Source of the DNA: Draconibacterium mangrovi
GTDB taxonomy: Bacteria > Bacteroidota > Bacteroidia > Bacteroidales > Prolixibacteraceae
Direction: 5' to 3'
NCBI RefSeq assembly: GCF_010586825.1
Contig: NZ_JAAAGB010000013.1
Location: 1 to 64,000, forward strand
DNA: 64,000 nt
A program made the position numbers and the translations under genes. This document shows positions 19,601 to 27,913 of this stretch, in pieces. Every line of letters starts with the position of its first letter. Within the stretch, counting starts at the first letter, position 1. The notes under the pieces were generated by a model. The model had not been told where the DNA came from, ran no database searches, and saw only the letters and a program-made list of their open reading frames with translations.

Positions 19601-19785
19601 ACACTAATGGTATAATGACCATCAATATCGGTACTGGTTCCATTACCTGTTCCCTGCTGAACTACTGAGACTCCGGGAATCCCGAGGCCATCGTCACCGG
19701 TAACTGTTCCTGTCACCGTTTGCTGCGCGTATGCACTACCTAGTAATGCAAAGCACATTCCTAAAATCAAAAAAATCTTTCGCAT
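16660..19785 (-). CDS. SusC/RagA-family TonB-linked outer membrane receptor
   Basis: A TonB-dependent importer (1041 aa) with signal peptide MRKIFLILGMCFALLGSAYA, an N-terminal carboxypeptidase-regulatory-like domain (about 22-97, VTGTVTGDDGLGIPGVSVVQQG), then the plug domain beginning with the LDEVVVTALGIQRDKKSLGY segment (about 98-118) and containing NSLTGSNQPLVVVDGMP and the SVLKGASAAALYGSRAGNGVILI motif, and a 22-stranded barrel ending in NVSLKF. It imports what the SusD lipoprotein captures, powered by TonB. It follows the ROK regulator by 43 bases on the same strand. Confidence 0.96.
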   Translation of the reverse strand: MRKIFLILGMCFALLGSAYAQQTVTGTVTGDDGLGIPGVSVVQQGTGNGTSTDIDGHYTISVPGDAVLIFSFVGMKTIEEAVNNRSSIDITLVTDAVGLDEVVVTALGIQRDKKSLGYAMQEIGGTELVDAREPNLANTLSGKVSGLQVVRGAGGPAGSSKIILRGNNSLTGSNQPLVVVDGMPIDNFTDGAQVDMWGSGAGRDFGSGIGDLNPDDIESMSVLKGASAAALYGSRAGNGVILIVTKKGRKTKGAGITINSRVGFESLLTQPDIQDVFGQGSYGTYDRLSRQSWGPKAEGQMVEDWQGNQSPLQTYDNLDNFLRTGIVSNQNVSYSQMINKTNIFASLTRYDNRSVIPETHIDRSTFTMRATSLFGENERWKFDSKATFIKSNAENRPLAGIAAQNNSFYTMYTLPVSIDIRDFNPSIDEDGNQIWWDDASTPQGNPWWNLQYGKNNDTRDRLIGFMSLAYDFTDWLNAEIKGGTDYYTTKKEEKIHTGGIVRPSGVYSKNIDEAFENNFSFLIKAQKDQLVDRLGGFLTLGGNMMHQKSNGMGGNSGDLVVPNLFSLNNGVDKPSVSQRYSEKKINSLYGAVQLSWDGYVFVDATLRNDWSSTMHKDNRSFLYPSVSVSGIITDMITQNGGSVPEWLTFAKIRGSYAEVGNDLPPYQLYNTYSIGKSNSPHDQTTAAPGSILYDPSVVNELIKSYEAGIDLRFVDNRLGLDFTWYKTNATNQLINLPMDSFSGYQSRKINAGNIQNKGIEIMLTADIFRQKGGFNWTVNANMSKNENKILELADGVEEYSLGTVDDLKIVAMVGGNYGEMYGKKMVRVDDEASQYYGMVVVDESGLPLKGSDWEYLGNQQPDWMLGITNMFSYRNVNLSVLLDMKFGGKIFSGTTAFTHSRGTAAATVVNGEREDFVVEGVVQNEDGSYAVNDVAVSPQDYWGRVSATGNLGITDEFTYDASSIRIRNIKLGYTLPSRWFSNIPINGADISVIGNNIWLIHSDTPGIDPESVIGVGTNAIGMEMGSPPTMKSYTFNVSLKF

Positions 19786-19828
19786 AGATTTTGAATTTAA
19801 ATGAACTAGAAATAGATTAATACTTGAA

Positions 19829-21055
19829 TTATTTATACATATCGCTGAATAGTTTTTGAAATAGTTTTGCTGTCATTCCCAATAAACCGGATTGTTCCCA
19901 GTTTTCGGAAATCACAATTTCAATGTTGCCTGATATTTGTTCCAAACAGTGCTGATTAATTGCTTGCTGAATAGGAGTAAGAATGTATTGGTTGGCGCGC
20001 GATACAATTCCTCCTATAACAATTATATCAGGATTTAATAACTGAATGGTATTTGATAGTGCTTTACCCAAAGCCTGCCCAAGTTCACTTAAAAGTGTTA
20101 TAGCCAGTTCGTCGCCGAGTTTTGCAGCATCGATAACATCTTTGGGTTGTAGTTCTTCTATTTTATACTGAAAACGGTTGGTGAGCTGCGAAATTTTTCC
20201 TGCTGAAATGGCATCTTTAGCACGCTGAATCAGCACACTTGCCGAAACCACAGTCTCTAAACAACCTCGTTTACCACATATACATAAATCGCCGTCTTCT
20301 TCAAACTTGGTATGCGACAATTCGCCGGCAAAACCGGTGGCACCATTGTACAATTTTCCACCAAGAATAAGCCCGATTCCCAATCCCCAGTTCCAGTTTA
20401 TAATAACGGCATCGTTATGGTCTTTTGCGGCACCAAAAATAAACTCGCCATACGCTTCCATTCGGGCATCGTTATTGATGTAAACCATTTTGCCGAATTT
20501 CATACTTAAGCGATCGGCAACATTTCGGTATGCCTCTTTCTTTATCGTGTAGTTTATTCCATTAATCGAATCAACCAGCCCCGGCATAGCTGTACCAACT
20601 GCAAATACACGGCTGTAATCAATGTTATTCACTTCCAATATGTGGCGGGCTTCGGCATACAGTTTATCTACCAGGTCGTCATCGTCAATTGATGTTTCAA
20701 CAACAGTAATTGGTGCAACCAGTTCGTTGTGTGAATTATAAACACCAATTTTTCCGTTAAAACGCCCCAGCTCGCACGAAATAACAAAAATGCTGTCGCG
20801 CTTCAAGCCAAATAAAGTAGGGCGTCGTCCGCCTTTCGACTCGCCGCTTCCTCTTACTTCAACCAGCTTACTTTCTCCAAGATCTTTTAATAATGAAATG
20901 GCCGTGGGTAAACTTACACCAATTTGTTTGGAAAGAAATGTTGCTGAAAGTGTGTCGTTTTGATATAAAAGACTAAGAATCTTCTTCTTCCGGCGATAAT
21001 TTTTTAAGGCATTGCCAGTGAGTTTCTTATCTTTTATATTTTCAAGAAGGATCAT
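19829..21055 (-). CDS. ROK-family transcriptional regulator
   Basis: A 408-aa protein with an N-terminal winged helix-turn-helix (about 24-75, LSATFLSKQIGVSLPTAISLLKDLG) and a C-terminal ROK sugar-kinase-like domain. The ROK zinc site is intact (H248, then C258, C260 and C265 in CICGKRGC), and GFAGELSH and ND (195-196) are present; the phosphate-loop region reads NWNWGLGIGLILGG rather than the usual DxGxGIG-type run, so kinase activity is doubtful. NagC/Mlc-like ROK regulators release DNA on binding a sugar or amino sugar. As the first gene of the operon it probably regulates itself and susC-susD. Confidence 0.92.
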   Translation of the reverse strand: MILLENIKDKKLTGNALKNYRRKKKILSLLYQNDTLSATFLSKQIGVSLPTAISLLKDLGESKLVEVRGSGESKGGRRPTLFGLKRDSIFVISCELGRFNGKIGVYNSHNELVAPITVVETSIDDDDLVDKLYAEARHILEVNNIDYSRVFAVGTAMPGLVDSINGINYTIKKEAYRNVADRLSMKFGKMVYINNDARMEAYGEFIFGAAKDHNDAVIINWNWGLGIGLILGGKLYNGATGFAGELSHTKFEEDGDLCICGKRGCLETVVSASVLIQRAKDAISAGKISQLTNRFQYKIEELQPKDVIDAAKLGDELAITLLSELGQALGKALSNTIQLLNPDIIVIGGIVSRANQYILTPIQQAINQHCLEQISGNIEIVISENWEQSGLLGMTAKLFQKLFSDMYK

Positions 21056-21344
21056 TTTGGAATAGTATAGTTAATTAATGTGATTGCAATTTAAAGAAAT
21101 TTTTAAATCAAAAGCAAATGTTTGTTAATTTTTTTAGTAAGTCGAAAGTGATTATATAAATCTTTTCTACTCAAGCGTCAATAAATAAAGCATTCAAGTA
21201 TTTTTTACAATAAGATGTCGGGATTATCAGTTTTCACGAACTGTGTTTAACGTAAATTAACAGTATGATTTAAAAACTTTAAATAATAAAATTCTTACTT
21301 TCAAAAAAACTTATTCATTTGCTGAAATAAAAAAAGGGGGAACT
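21056..21344. other. AT-rich divergent intergenic region
   Basis: 289 bases between the ROK regulator (minus) and the 21345 barrel gene (plus). No gene, RNA or clear repeat seen. It is AT-rich and must hold the promoter of the ROK-susC-susD operon, but no perfect TAnnTTTG box stands out; the nearest is TAAATTGC on the minus strand near 21090. Confidence 0.5.
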
Positions 21345-23192
21345 GTGAAGTTGAATGCGTTGATACTAATTGGTTTTATATTGTTGGCACTGTTGGCCGG
21401 CAAACCAGTTAACGCGCAAATTCCACAGCTTGATACCACAGTAGTGATCAAAACTCCTCACCTTCAACAAGAACACTTTTACGACAGTTTGGAAAACCGG
21501 GCCAACCGCCGCAGACTTACCGGCTGGCTTTACGATGCTATAATCACCCCTCCCCGCCCGTACGTTGATAAAAAGGCACTTGCCCTCGACTATTTTAAAG
21601 AATATGAGGGCAAAATTATTGCCGAGATAAAAATTAACGCGCTTGATGTTTTTGGGCCAACCTGCACCGATACCACAAAAAAAGCAGACCACTGGGCCGA
21701 GCGTGCTGCAAATACAATTCATACAAAATCAAACCTGAAAACCATTCGTAAATTATTGCTCTTTAAAATTGGCGACGTGCTTAAACCTGAGCTGATGTAC
21801 GAAAACGAAAGGATTATCAGGGATTTGCCATATATAAAAGATGTACGGTTTTATGTAGAGCAGGATCCCGTATATCCGGGACTGGTGAATGTTTTGGTTT
21901 TAACCAAAGACCGGTTTTCATTTGGGGTTTCGGGAGGTGTAAACGGAACCAGCTCAGGTGATTTGGAGATATACAACCGTAACATTTTTGGGGTCGGTCA
22001 CGAGGTTTCGGTAAAGTTTGTCGGACATGTTGAAAAGGAACCATACCTGGGAGTTGAGACCTTTTACAATATAAAAAACATTGGCGGGCGATTTCTCGAC
22101 GTTCGCCTGGGGTATTTAAATACTTATCGGCGTGAGGGCTTTGTAACGGAGGTAACCAAACCTTTCATAACACAAAATATTAAGTGGGGATATGGTGGTT
22201 ATTCGGCACGCATGCTCCGCACCGACCGAATTACAAATAACGACCCGGTAAAGGTGGAGGAGCCCATGGATCTTTCGGTAAATTACCTTTGGGGCGGCCG
22301 AAGTTTTAATATCAGTCCACGACACGAAAATATTACCGAATTGGTTTTATCGGCAGGTATGAATAACTGGAACTATTTCGACGAACCGGTGGTTGAACCC
22401 GAAAACAGTCACTTCTTTTCCAACCACACACTGTACATGGCAAGTCTTACCATTTCGCAACGCCGCTATATTCAGGACCAGTTAATTTACAGCTACGGAA
22501 TTACCGAGGATATTCCTGAAGGTTTTAAAAACGAATTTATTTATGGCTACGATGCCAATGAATTTGGCGACCGCCACTACCTGCATTTTTTAACATCGAA
22601 CGGCAATTTACTGCTGAGCCGAAGTGGTTACCTGTTTACAAGTGCAGGAATTAGCGGATATTTAAAAGATGGTCATTTTGAGGAAGGGATGATCCAGGGT
22701 GATGTAAACTTTATTTCGAAGCTGCATAAAGCAGGTAAAAAACGGGTTCGAACATTTGCCGACCTGAATTACACCCTTGGTATTCGACGCTTTGAGATTG
22801 AACATTTAACACTGGGAGACCGTGACCATATTCGTGGTTTCGACAGCGACATTGCCATTGGCAAACAGCGCTTAAACCTAAAGCTGGAACATGTTGTATT
22901 TTTGCCTGCGCAGTTTTACAAATTTAATATGGCCATTTTTGGGTTTGCCGACTTTGGTGTTATTGGCTCAAACCGCGAGCTTATTTTTAAACAGGATTAT
23001 TACAGCGGCATTGGTATTGGCATTCGTTTACACAACGAAAACCTTGTGTTTGAAACTTTCCGGCTGCGTTTGGCTTTCTATCCTTTCCATCCGGATGATA
23101 TGAGTTTCGTTGGTTTCTCTCTCGACGAGCAATCGAAAAAACGGTTTATATCCTTCGCTCCTACAGGGCCGGAACCGATGCGATTTGAATAA
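21345..23192 (+). CDS. POTRA-containing BamA/TamA-like outer membrane protein
   Basis: A 615-aa protein starting with GTG at 21345, supported by AAAGGGGG about six bases upstream and by the signal peptide that follows at once (LNALILIGFILLALLAGKPVNA). A POTRA-like segment is visible at about 120-190 (TIRKLLLFKIGDVLKPELMYENERIIRDLPYI as separate pieces, then KDVRFYVEQDP), followed by a long C-terminal barrel containing the Omp85-type GDRDHIRGFDSDI (RG-F loop). Such proteins insert or translocate outer-membrane or secreted proteins. It converges on the MBOAT operon with only nine bases between stops. Confidence 0.82.
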   Translation: MKLNALILIGFILLALLAGKPVNAQIPQLDTTVVIKTPHLQQEHFYDSLENRANRRRLTGWLYDAIITPPRPYVDKKALALDYFKEYEGKIIAEIKINALDVFGPTCTDTTKKADHWAERAANTIHTKSNLKTIRKLLLFKIGDVLKPELMYENERIIRDLPYIKDVRFYVEQDPVYPGLVNVLVLTKDRFSFGVSGGVNGTSSGDLEIYNRNIFGVGHEVSVKFVGHVEKEPYLGVETFYNIKNIGGRFLDVRLGYLNTYRREGFVTEVTKPFITQNIKWGYGGYSARMLRTDRITNNDPVKVEEPMDLSVNYLWGGRSFNISPRHENITELVLSAGMNNWNYFDEPVVEPENSHFFSNHTLYMASLTISQRRYIQDQLIYSYGITEDIPEGFKNEFIYGYDANEFGDRHYLHFLTSNGNLLLSRSGYLFTSAGISGYLKDGHFEEGMIQGDVNFISKLHKAGKKRVRTFADLNYTLGIRRFEIEHLTLGDRDHIRGFDSDIAIGKQRLNLKLEHVVFLPAQFYKFNMAIFGFADFGVIGSNRELIFKQDYYSGIGIGIRLHNENLVFETFRLRLAFYPFHPDDMSFVGFSLDEQSKKRFISFAPTGPEPMRFE

Positions 23193-23201
23193 AAGTAATC
23201 T

Positions 23202-24890
23202 CTAAAACTGGAAATAAATAAACGGTTGCATATCGGCCGAAACGGATTGGTAAACGATTATAACCACAACAGCAGAAATAGCAGCTTTTACCCACATTGG
23301 TGATGCGATGAACCAGTTTTTTGCCCGGTCTTTCAAATCATAACTCAGCCAGTGGGTAACAAAACCAAACAACATCATCAGAAAAACCCATTTGTAGGCC
23401 ACAAGTACCTCCGGAATCATTGCAATATTAAGGTCGGTGCCAATTTGGTGCAGCATTCCGCTTACTACGTCCATCGATTCGGAGCGGAAAAATACACGTG
23501 TAAAGGTTATAAAGGTAAATGTTATGGCAATCTTCCAGATATTCACCAAACGGTTACTGCGTTTTTCCCACGGGCTGATTTTTCGCCAGAATTTGTAAAT
23601 TACCAAACCAACACCGTTCAGTCCTCCCCAGATAATAAACTGCCACGATGCACCATGCCAGAGTCCTCCAAGTAACATGGTAAGCATCAGGTTGATGTTG
23701 GTATTGATATGCCGTTTTACATTCGGGACGAAATGGGCCAGCAACGCAAACAGCAGCACAAGGATAGCAAATATCGGTACTAAAATGAGCTTCCCGGCCA
23801 AAAGGACAACAATTGCCAGAATAATACCAAGGCTGATATAACTAAATACCGAACCTTCGCGGTTTCCGCCAATGGGGATATACAAATAATCTTTCAACCA
23901 CGACGAAAGCGACATGTGCCAGCGTTTCCAGAACTCGGCAACACTTTTAGCCTTATAGGGCGAATTAAAGTTTTGCGGCAAACGGTAGCCCATTAACAGC
24001 GCTACCCCGATGGCGATGTCGGTGTATCCCGAAAAATCGACATATACCTGCAGCGAGTATCCAAATAAGGCCATCAGGTTTTCGAATCCCGAATGGGTAA
24101 CAGGGTCGGAAAAAACACGGTCGACAAAGTTTACAGCAATGTAATCGCCAATAAATATTTTCTTAATCAATCCTTTCAGAATGATAAAGATTGCCCAGCC
24201 AAATTCTTCTTTCGAAAGGCGGTAATCTTCGTAAATCTGCTTTACAAATCCCGATGCGCGAACAATCGGCCCAGCAACCAACTGCGGGAAAAACGATACA
24301 TAAAAACCAAAATCGATTAAATTATTTACAGGTTTGGTTTCGCCGCGGTACACATCAACCGAGTAACTAATGGTTTGAAAGGTGAAGAACGAAATACCCA
24401 CAGGCAGCAAAATCTGGTTCACTTCGAAATGTGTCCCGGTTGCTTCGTTGGCCCACAGTGCCAGATGATTGATCACATGCAAATCGGTGCCAAGCATTAG
24501 GTTAATGCTGTCAATAAAAAAGTAAGCATATTTAAAGTAAGCCAGCAGGGTGAGGTTAATAACAACACTTGCTACAATCAGTAGTTTCCGAGTCAAATCA
24601 CTCTTCGATTTGTATATTCCTTTGCCAATAAAAAAGTCGGTTAACGTACTGAACAACAAAATAAAGAAAAAGAATCCGCTGGATTTGTAGTAAAAAAACA
24701 AACTTACCAGGAACAAATACCCTGCGCGAACACTTCGGTTTTTGTTTTTGTAAACCAATGAATAACCGGCCAACACAAAAGCAAAAAACGCCCAAAAGAA
24801 AAAGCGTGTAAAAATTAGCGGTGCCGTTTTGTCGTACAGAAAAATATTCCGTAGCAGTTCTCTTAATTCTATTTGTTGTAGTAAATCCAA
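23202..24890 (-). CDS. MBOAT-family O-acyltransferase (AlgI/PatA-like)
   Basis: A polytopic inner-membrane protein (562 aa) that moves acyl groups, usually acetyl, across the membrane to a periplasmic acceptor. Conserved MBOAT motifs are present: QVYVDFSGYTDIAIG, WKRWHMSLSSWLKDYLYIPIGGNR (H325) and the catalytic His412 in GGLWHGASWQF. About 47 extra hydrophobic residues (about 349-396) separate GGNREGS from NLMLTMLLGG. No ATG is available: a TAA lies just upstream in frame and the only N-terminal start is a TTG at 24890, directly behind a family-A hairpin (24907-24984). Last gene of the four-gene O-acylation operon. Confidence 0.9.
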   Translation of the reverse strand: MDLLQQIELRELLRNIFLYDKTAPLIFTRFFFWAFFAFVLAGYSLVYKNKNRSVRAGYLFLVSLFFYYKSSGFFFFILLFSTLTDFFIGKGIYKSKSDLTRKLLIVASVVINLTLLAYFKYAYFFIDSINLMLGTDLHVINHLALWANEATGTHFEVNQILLPVGISFFTFQTISYSVDVYRGETKPVNNLIDFGFYVSFFPQLVAGPIVRASGFVKQIYEDYRLSKEEFGWAIFIILKGLIKKIFIGDYIAVNFVDRVFSDPVTHSGFENLMALFGYSLQVYVDFSGYTDIAIGVALLMGYRLPQNFNSPYKAKSVAEFWKRWHMSLSSWLKDYLYIPIGGNREGSVFSYISLGIILAIVVLLAGKLILVPIFAILVLLFALLAHFVPNVKRHINTNINLMLTMLLGGLWHGASWQFIIWGGLNGVGLVIYKFWRKISPWEKRSNRLVNIWKIAITFTFITFTRVFFRSESMDVVSGMLHQIGTDLNIAMIPEVLVAYKWVFLMMLFGFVTHWLSYDLKDRAKNWFIASPMWVKAAISAVVVIIVYQSVSADMQPFIYFQF

Positions 24891-24906
24891 GCAGTCTTAG
24901 TTATCC

Positions 24907-24984
24907 TGTCATTTCGAAGGAGTTAACGACTGAGAAATCTGCCCGTTAAAGCTTCCTTCTCTTCCTCCGTCCTCGAAATAACTG
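24907..24984. repeat. Family-A hairpin element, copy 3, overlapping coding sequence
   Basis: TGTCATTTCGAAGGAG at 24907-24922 with ACGACTGAGAAATCT, and a diverged far end TCGAAATAACTG at 24973-24984. On the minus strand this encodes about the last 24 residues of the SGNH gene (…FEDGGREGSFNGQISQSLTPSK) and supplies its TGA stop from within GAAATGACA. Confidence 0.75.
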
Positions 24985-26447
24985 TTTATTGTAAGTTCTT
25001 TTTTATCAATCAAATAATTCTCAAAATCCTTCATCATCGCACCAAAAAACAGGTCGGCTATCATTAAATAACCTTCGCGGGAAAAGTGGATTTTATCGCT
25101 TTGCGCCAGTCCATTGTTTTGCCACAGCACAATGGAATTCAAACCTCCCATAACCGAAAACATGTCCCACACACCGGCATTGTATTTTTTGGCCATTTTA
25201 AACATGCTGTCCTGCACCTTTTCGCCATTTTTGTTCACATACCGGCGGTACAGGTAACTGTCGTTGTTAGTAGTAAACACAATCAGCGCATTTGGAGCAG
25301 CGGCTTTTATTTTGTCGATAAGCTGTCCGTAATGATCTTCGAAACGGGCTTGCGAAAACTTTCGGCCATAGGCGTCGTTAATTCCCAGTCCGAGAATCAC
25401 AAGATCAGGACTAAGATCAGCCAGCTGTTCGGTAAAAAGCTGGCAACGCAAAAATGCCGGAACATGCGCTCCGTTCACGCCAATACTGTGATACATTATG
25501 CCGTTTGGATCCGTTTCGGTGCTCATTCCCAGCAAGGTAAAATTACCCTGCGAATTGTAATCTTTCTCTAGTGTTATCTGCAAACTATCTACCCACTCAT
25601 TCAGTTCAAAATCGGTGTATCCTTCGGCTTCCACCTTATTTTTCACCAAATCCTGATCAATATTTATGGAGTAATTCTTTGCTGTGTTCTCGTAATAAAT
25701 TCTCAGTTTATTAAAACTGTAATCCAGTTCGTTTTCGTCTTCCAGTAAAATAGTGAGCTCGGCTTTTGGCGATGATGTTGTTGCAGAAATGCCTCCCACT
25801 CCCAGCGTTCCGCTTTTCCGGCCTTCAACATTACGGAAAGTTTTCCAGTAGCCGTTGTAACGAATATAATAACCAAAAGGCGAGTTGGTGCGTGCAATGC
25901 GGTACGGAAACATAAATCCCCAACCGGCATTCATTTCGCCGTTAAGTTGCTGAAAACGGTTGCGCATTTGCCCCGAAAACGAACCCGCCTGAATGTGTGA
26001 GCCACCAATTTGAACAATATTTACACGTCCTTCACCGGTGCTTACCAGTTGCTCCAGCTTTGAATAAAATCGTTCTGCATTTGTCCGGCTTCCGGGGTAA
26101 TGCATTTCATTGCGGTCGTAACGAACAAAGTTGTACTGGTTAACGTGGTAGAAGTAGCTGTTTTGCTGGGCGGAAACGGATGTGCCTATGAGCAGGATAA
26201 TTGCAATGACAATGAATGACAAGCTTCTAGCTTCCAGCCGCGAGCTGCGAGCTTTTAAAGATTGCACGAAGATTGATGGAGATTGAATTAGATTGAATAG
26301 AGATTGATCTACAAAACTTAGTACGCTATTGAAACTAGCAACTTGTAGCTTGAAGCTTCGTTGAAACAGCTCTCTCACTACGTTCGAGATGACAGTGAAC
26401 TCGTTACTCATAGCTCGCAGCTCGATACTTTTTACTTTCTTCCCCAT
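24909..26447 (-). CDS. SGNH/GDSL hydrolase, ends remodelled by repeats
   Basis: A periplasmic SGNH-fold esterase or acyltransferase (512 aa). Block I is IGGSHIQAG with nucleophile Ser150 (Gly in place of the usual Asp before Ser), block III is GLGINDAYG, and block V is DKIHFSREG (Asp/His). The ATG at 26447 overlaps the upstream stop (TAATG) behind a strong GGAGGAGG site. The expected signal peptide (LSFIVIAIILLIGTSVSA) only begins at residue 76: residues about 10-74 are encoded by interspersed-repeat DNA (26222-26437), and the C-terminus by a family-A hairpin. An internal TTG at residue 76 could restore a normal signal peptide. Likely partner of the MBOAT protein. Confidence 0.85.
   Translation of the reverse strand: MGKKVKSIELRAMSNEFTVISNVVRELFQRSFKLQVASFNSVLSFVDQSLFNLIQSPSIFVQSLKARSSRLEARSLSFIVIAIILLIGTSVSAQQNSYFYHVNQYNFVRYDRNEMHYPGSRTNAERFYSKLEQLVSTGEGRVNIVQIGGSHIQAGSFSGQMRNRFQQLNGEMNAGWGFMFPYRIARTNSPFGYYIRYNGYWKTFRNVEGRKSGTLGVGGISATTSSPKAELTILLEDENELDYSFNKLRIYYENTAKNYSINIDQDLVKNKVEAEGYTDFELNEWVDSLQITLEKDYNSQGNFTLLGMSTETDPNGIMYHSIGVNGAHVPAFLRCQLFTEQLADLSPDLVILGLGINDAYGRKFSQARFEDHYGQLIDKIKAAAPNALIVFTTNNDSYLYRRYVNKNGEKVQDSMFKMAKKYNAGVWDMFSVMGGLNSIVLWQNNGLAQSDKIHFSREGYLMIADLFFGAMMKDFENYLIDKKELTINSYFEDGGREGSFNGQISQSLTPSK
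26222..26437. repeat. Composite interspersed repeat inside the SGNH gene
   Basis: Contains AGCTTCTAGCTTCCAGC and GCGAGCTGCGAGCTT (26222-26257), a GATTGAATTAGATTGAAT stretch (26273-26310), AACTTGTAGCTTGAAGCTTCG (26340-26360, 21 bp described here in part), a partial family-A end CTACGTTCGAGATGACAG (26379-26395), and AGCTCGCAGCTCG (26407-26424). Similar AGCTTGAAGCTTG pieces occur at 46731-46770. Confidence 0.7.
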
Positions 26448-27913
26448 TACATCTCCTCCTCCAAATAATTATTGTACTCCAGAATCAATGCATTGTAGAA
26501 CATATTGGCCACCAAACGTGCTCCGCGAGCAGAGAAATGCACATAATCAGGGCGCGCCAGTTCGGGTTGGGCATTCACCCACGACGGCATACTGTTGTGT
26601 CCGCCCATAGCTTCGTACATATCCCAATATGCACAGTTATTTTCCAATGCTACCTGTTTAAGTGTTTCAACAACATCGGGTAAATGTTTATAGGTAATGT
26701 ACTTATCCTTCACCTTTGTCGACATATCGCTTGGCCCGATAACCAGAATGGCTGCATCGGGACACAAAGAATTAATTCGTTGTATCTGGCTGCCAAACCA
26801 ACGGCCATAACGTTCAATCGCCTTTTTATCTTTAATGTATGGAATTACATTACCGCCAAACTGCAGGATAAAGAATTTTGGATTCAGATCGTTGTACATT
26901 TTTAAACTGTGCTGATAGTCGGCCTTGGTGAAAATAGTACCGGAACTGCCCCGCAAGGCAATATTATCCATTATCACTCCTTTTTTCGAAGCCAGTTCAA
27001 TTCCGTACACATCCGGGCCATCGTAGCCCGAGAATTTCAATGTAACACTGCTTGTTGAATCAGGCAATTCGCATTCGAATACCGCATAAGTTGTATCCGC
27101 CAAAAGCGTATCGCTTAAAACCGTATCACCGCGCGCAATTAACTGCACGGCAACCGGACGTTTTGTATTCCCGTAAAACAACCGCATGTTTTCGTATTCG
27201 CGGGTGCGTTTGTAGGAGATATCAGATTTCGAGACATTCATTTCCGCCTCGTAAATTATCGAATCTTTAAACGGAATCGTGTCGCTGGCTAAAGGTGCAT
27301 AACGCGAAAAAGCGCCCATTATTCCGTACCGACTGTGTTCTACCGTTGAGTCCACCTTGCCGTAAATCGGGTAACGTGTCCAGTTATCGGAATTCTTTTG
27401 ATAGGCACTAAAAACATAATCGTAAGGTTGCAAAGCCGGACGTAACCCAACGCCTGTTCCTCCAAATTTTACCTGCAATTTGTTTCGAAGAAAAGAAGTG
27501 ATGCGGTCGCCTTCAATCTGGCTGTCGCCGTAATGCATTATCCGAACCAGCGAATCGCTTTTTAAATGACGAAAAAAGCGAAACATATTCTCCCGGCCCA
27601 GGTCCGTCATTTCAATTCGGCGAACCGATTGCACCAGCTTATCATAATCTGCCCCATGAATGACTTCAATCACTGTATCGCCGGAAATGGTATCCAGTTC
27701 GATATCGACCAGCGAATCGATCTCAAACTGCTGCGCCAGTATTTCCGATACATCGGTATATTCTACATCATCGGCACCCAACATTTCAGGAAAGGTCGGC
27801 ATATGAAAAGTCATTTCACCTACCTCGAAACCATCGTCGGGCGTTAACCACATAGCGCCGGCCAGCAAAGCAATTACGCCCAAAGTAAATGTTAATGTTT
27901 GTAGTGGCTTCAT
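26447..27913 (-). CDS. SGNH hydrolase-like periplasmic protein
   Basis: A 488-aa protein with one N-terminal membrane segment (about 5-22). The SGNH blocks are clear: MHYGDSQIEGDR (Ser131), LQFGGNVIPY (Gly/Asn block III) and DYVHFSARG (D456, H459), with a carbohydrate-binding-like insertion between them (about 150-320). AlgX/AlgJ and PatB are SGNH proteins that use acetyl groups supplied by an MBOAT protein; this and the next gene could play those parts, one transferring and one removing acyl groups. Its ATG overlaps the LysM gene stop by 4 bases and its stop overlaps the next start (TAATG), so translation is coupled. Confidence 0.88.
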   Translation of the reverse strand: MKPLQTLTFTLGVIALLAGAMWLTPDDGFEVGEMTFHMPTFPEMLGADDVEYTDVSEILAQQFEIDSLVDIELDTISGDTVIEVIHGADYDKLVQSVRRIEMTDLGRENMFRFFRHLKSDSLVRIMHYGDSQIEGDRITSFLRNKLQVKFGGTGVGLRPALQPYDYVFSAYQKNSDNWTRYPIYGKVDSTVEHSRYGIMGAFSRYAPLASDTIPFKDSIIYEAEMNVSKSDISYKRTREYENMRLFYGNTKRPVAVQLIARGDTVLSDTLLADTTYAVFECELPDSTSSVTLKFSGYDGPDVYGIELASKKGVIMDNIALRGSSGTIFTKADYQHSLKMYNDLNPKFFILQFGGNVIPYIKDKKAIERYGRWFGSQIQRINSLCPDAAILVIGPSDMSTKVKDKYITYKHLPDVVETLKQVALENNCAYWDMYEAMGGHNSMPSWVNAQPELARPDYVHFSARGARLVANMFYNALILEYNNYLEEEM

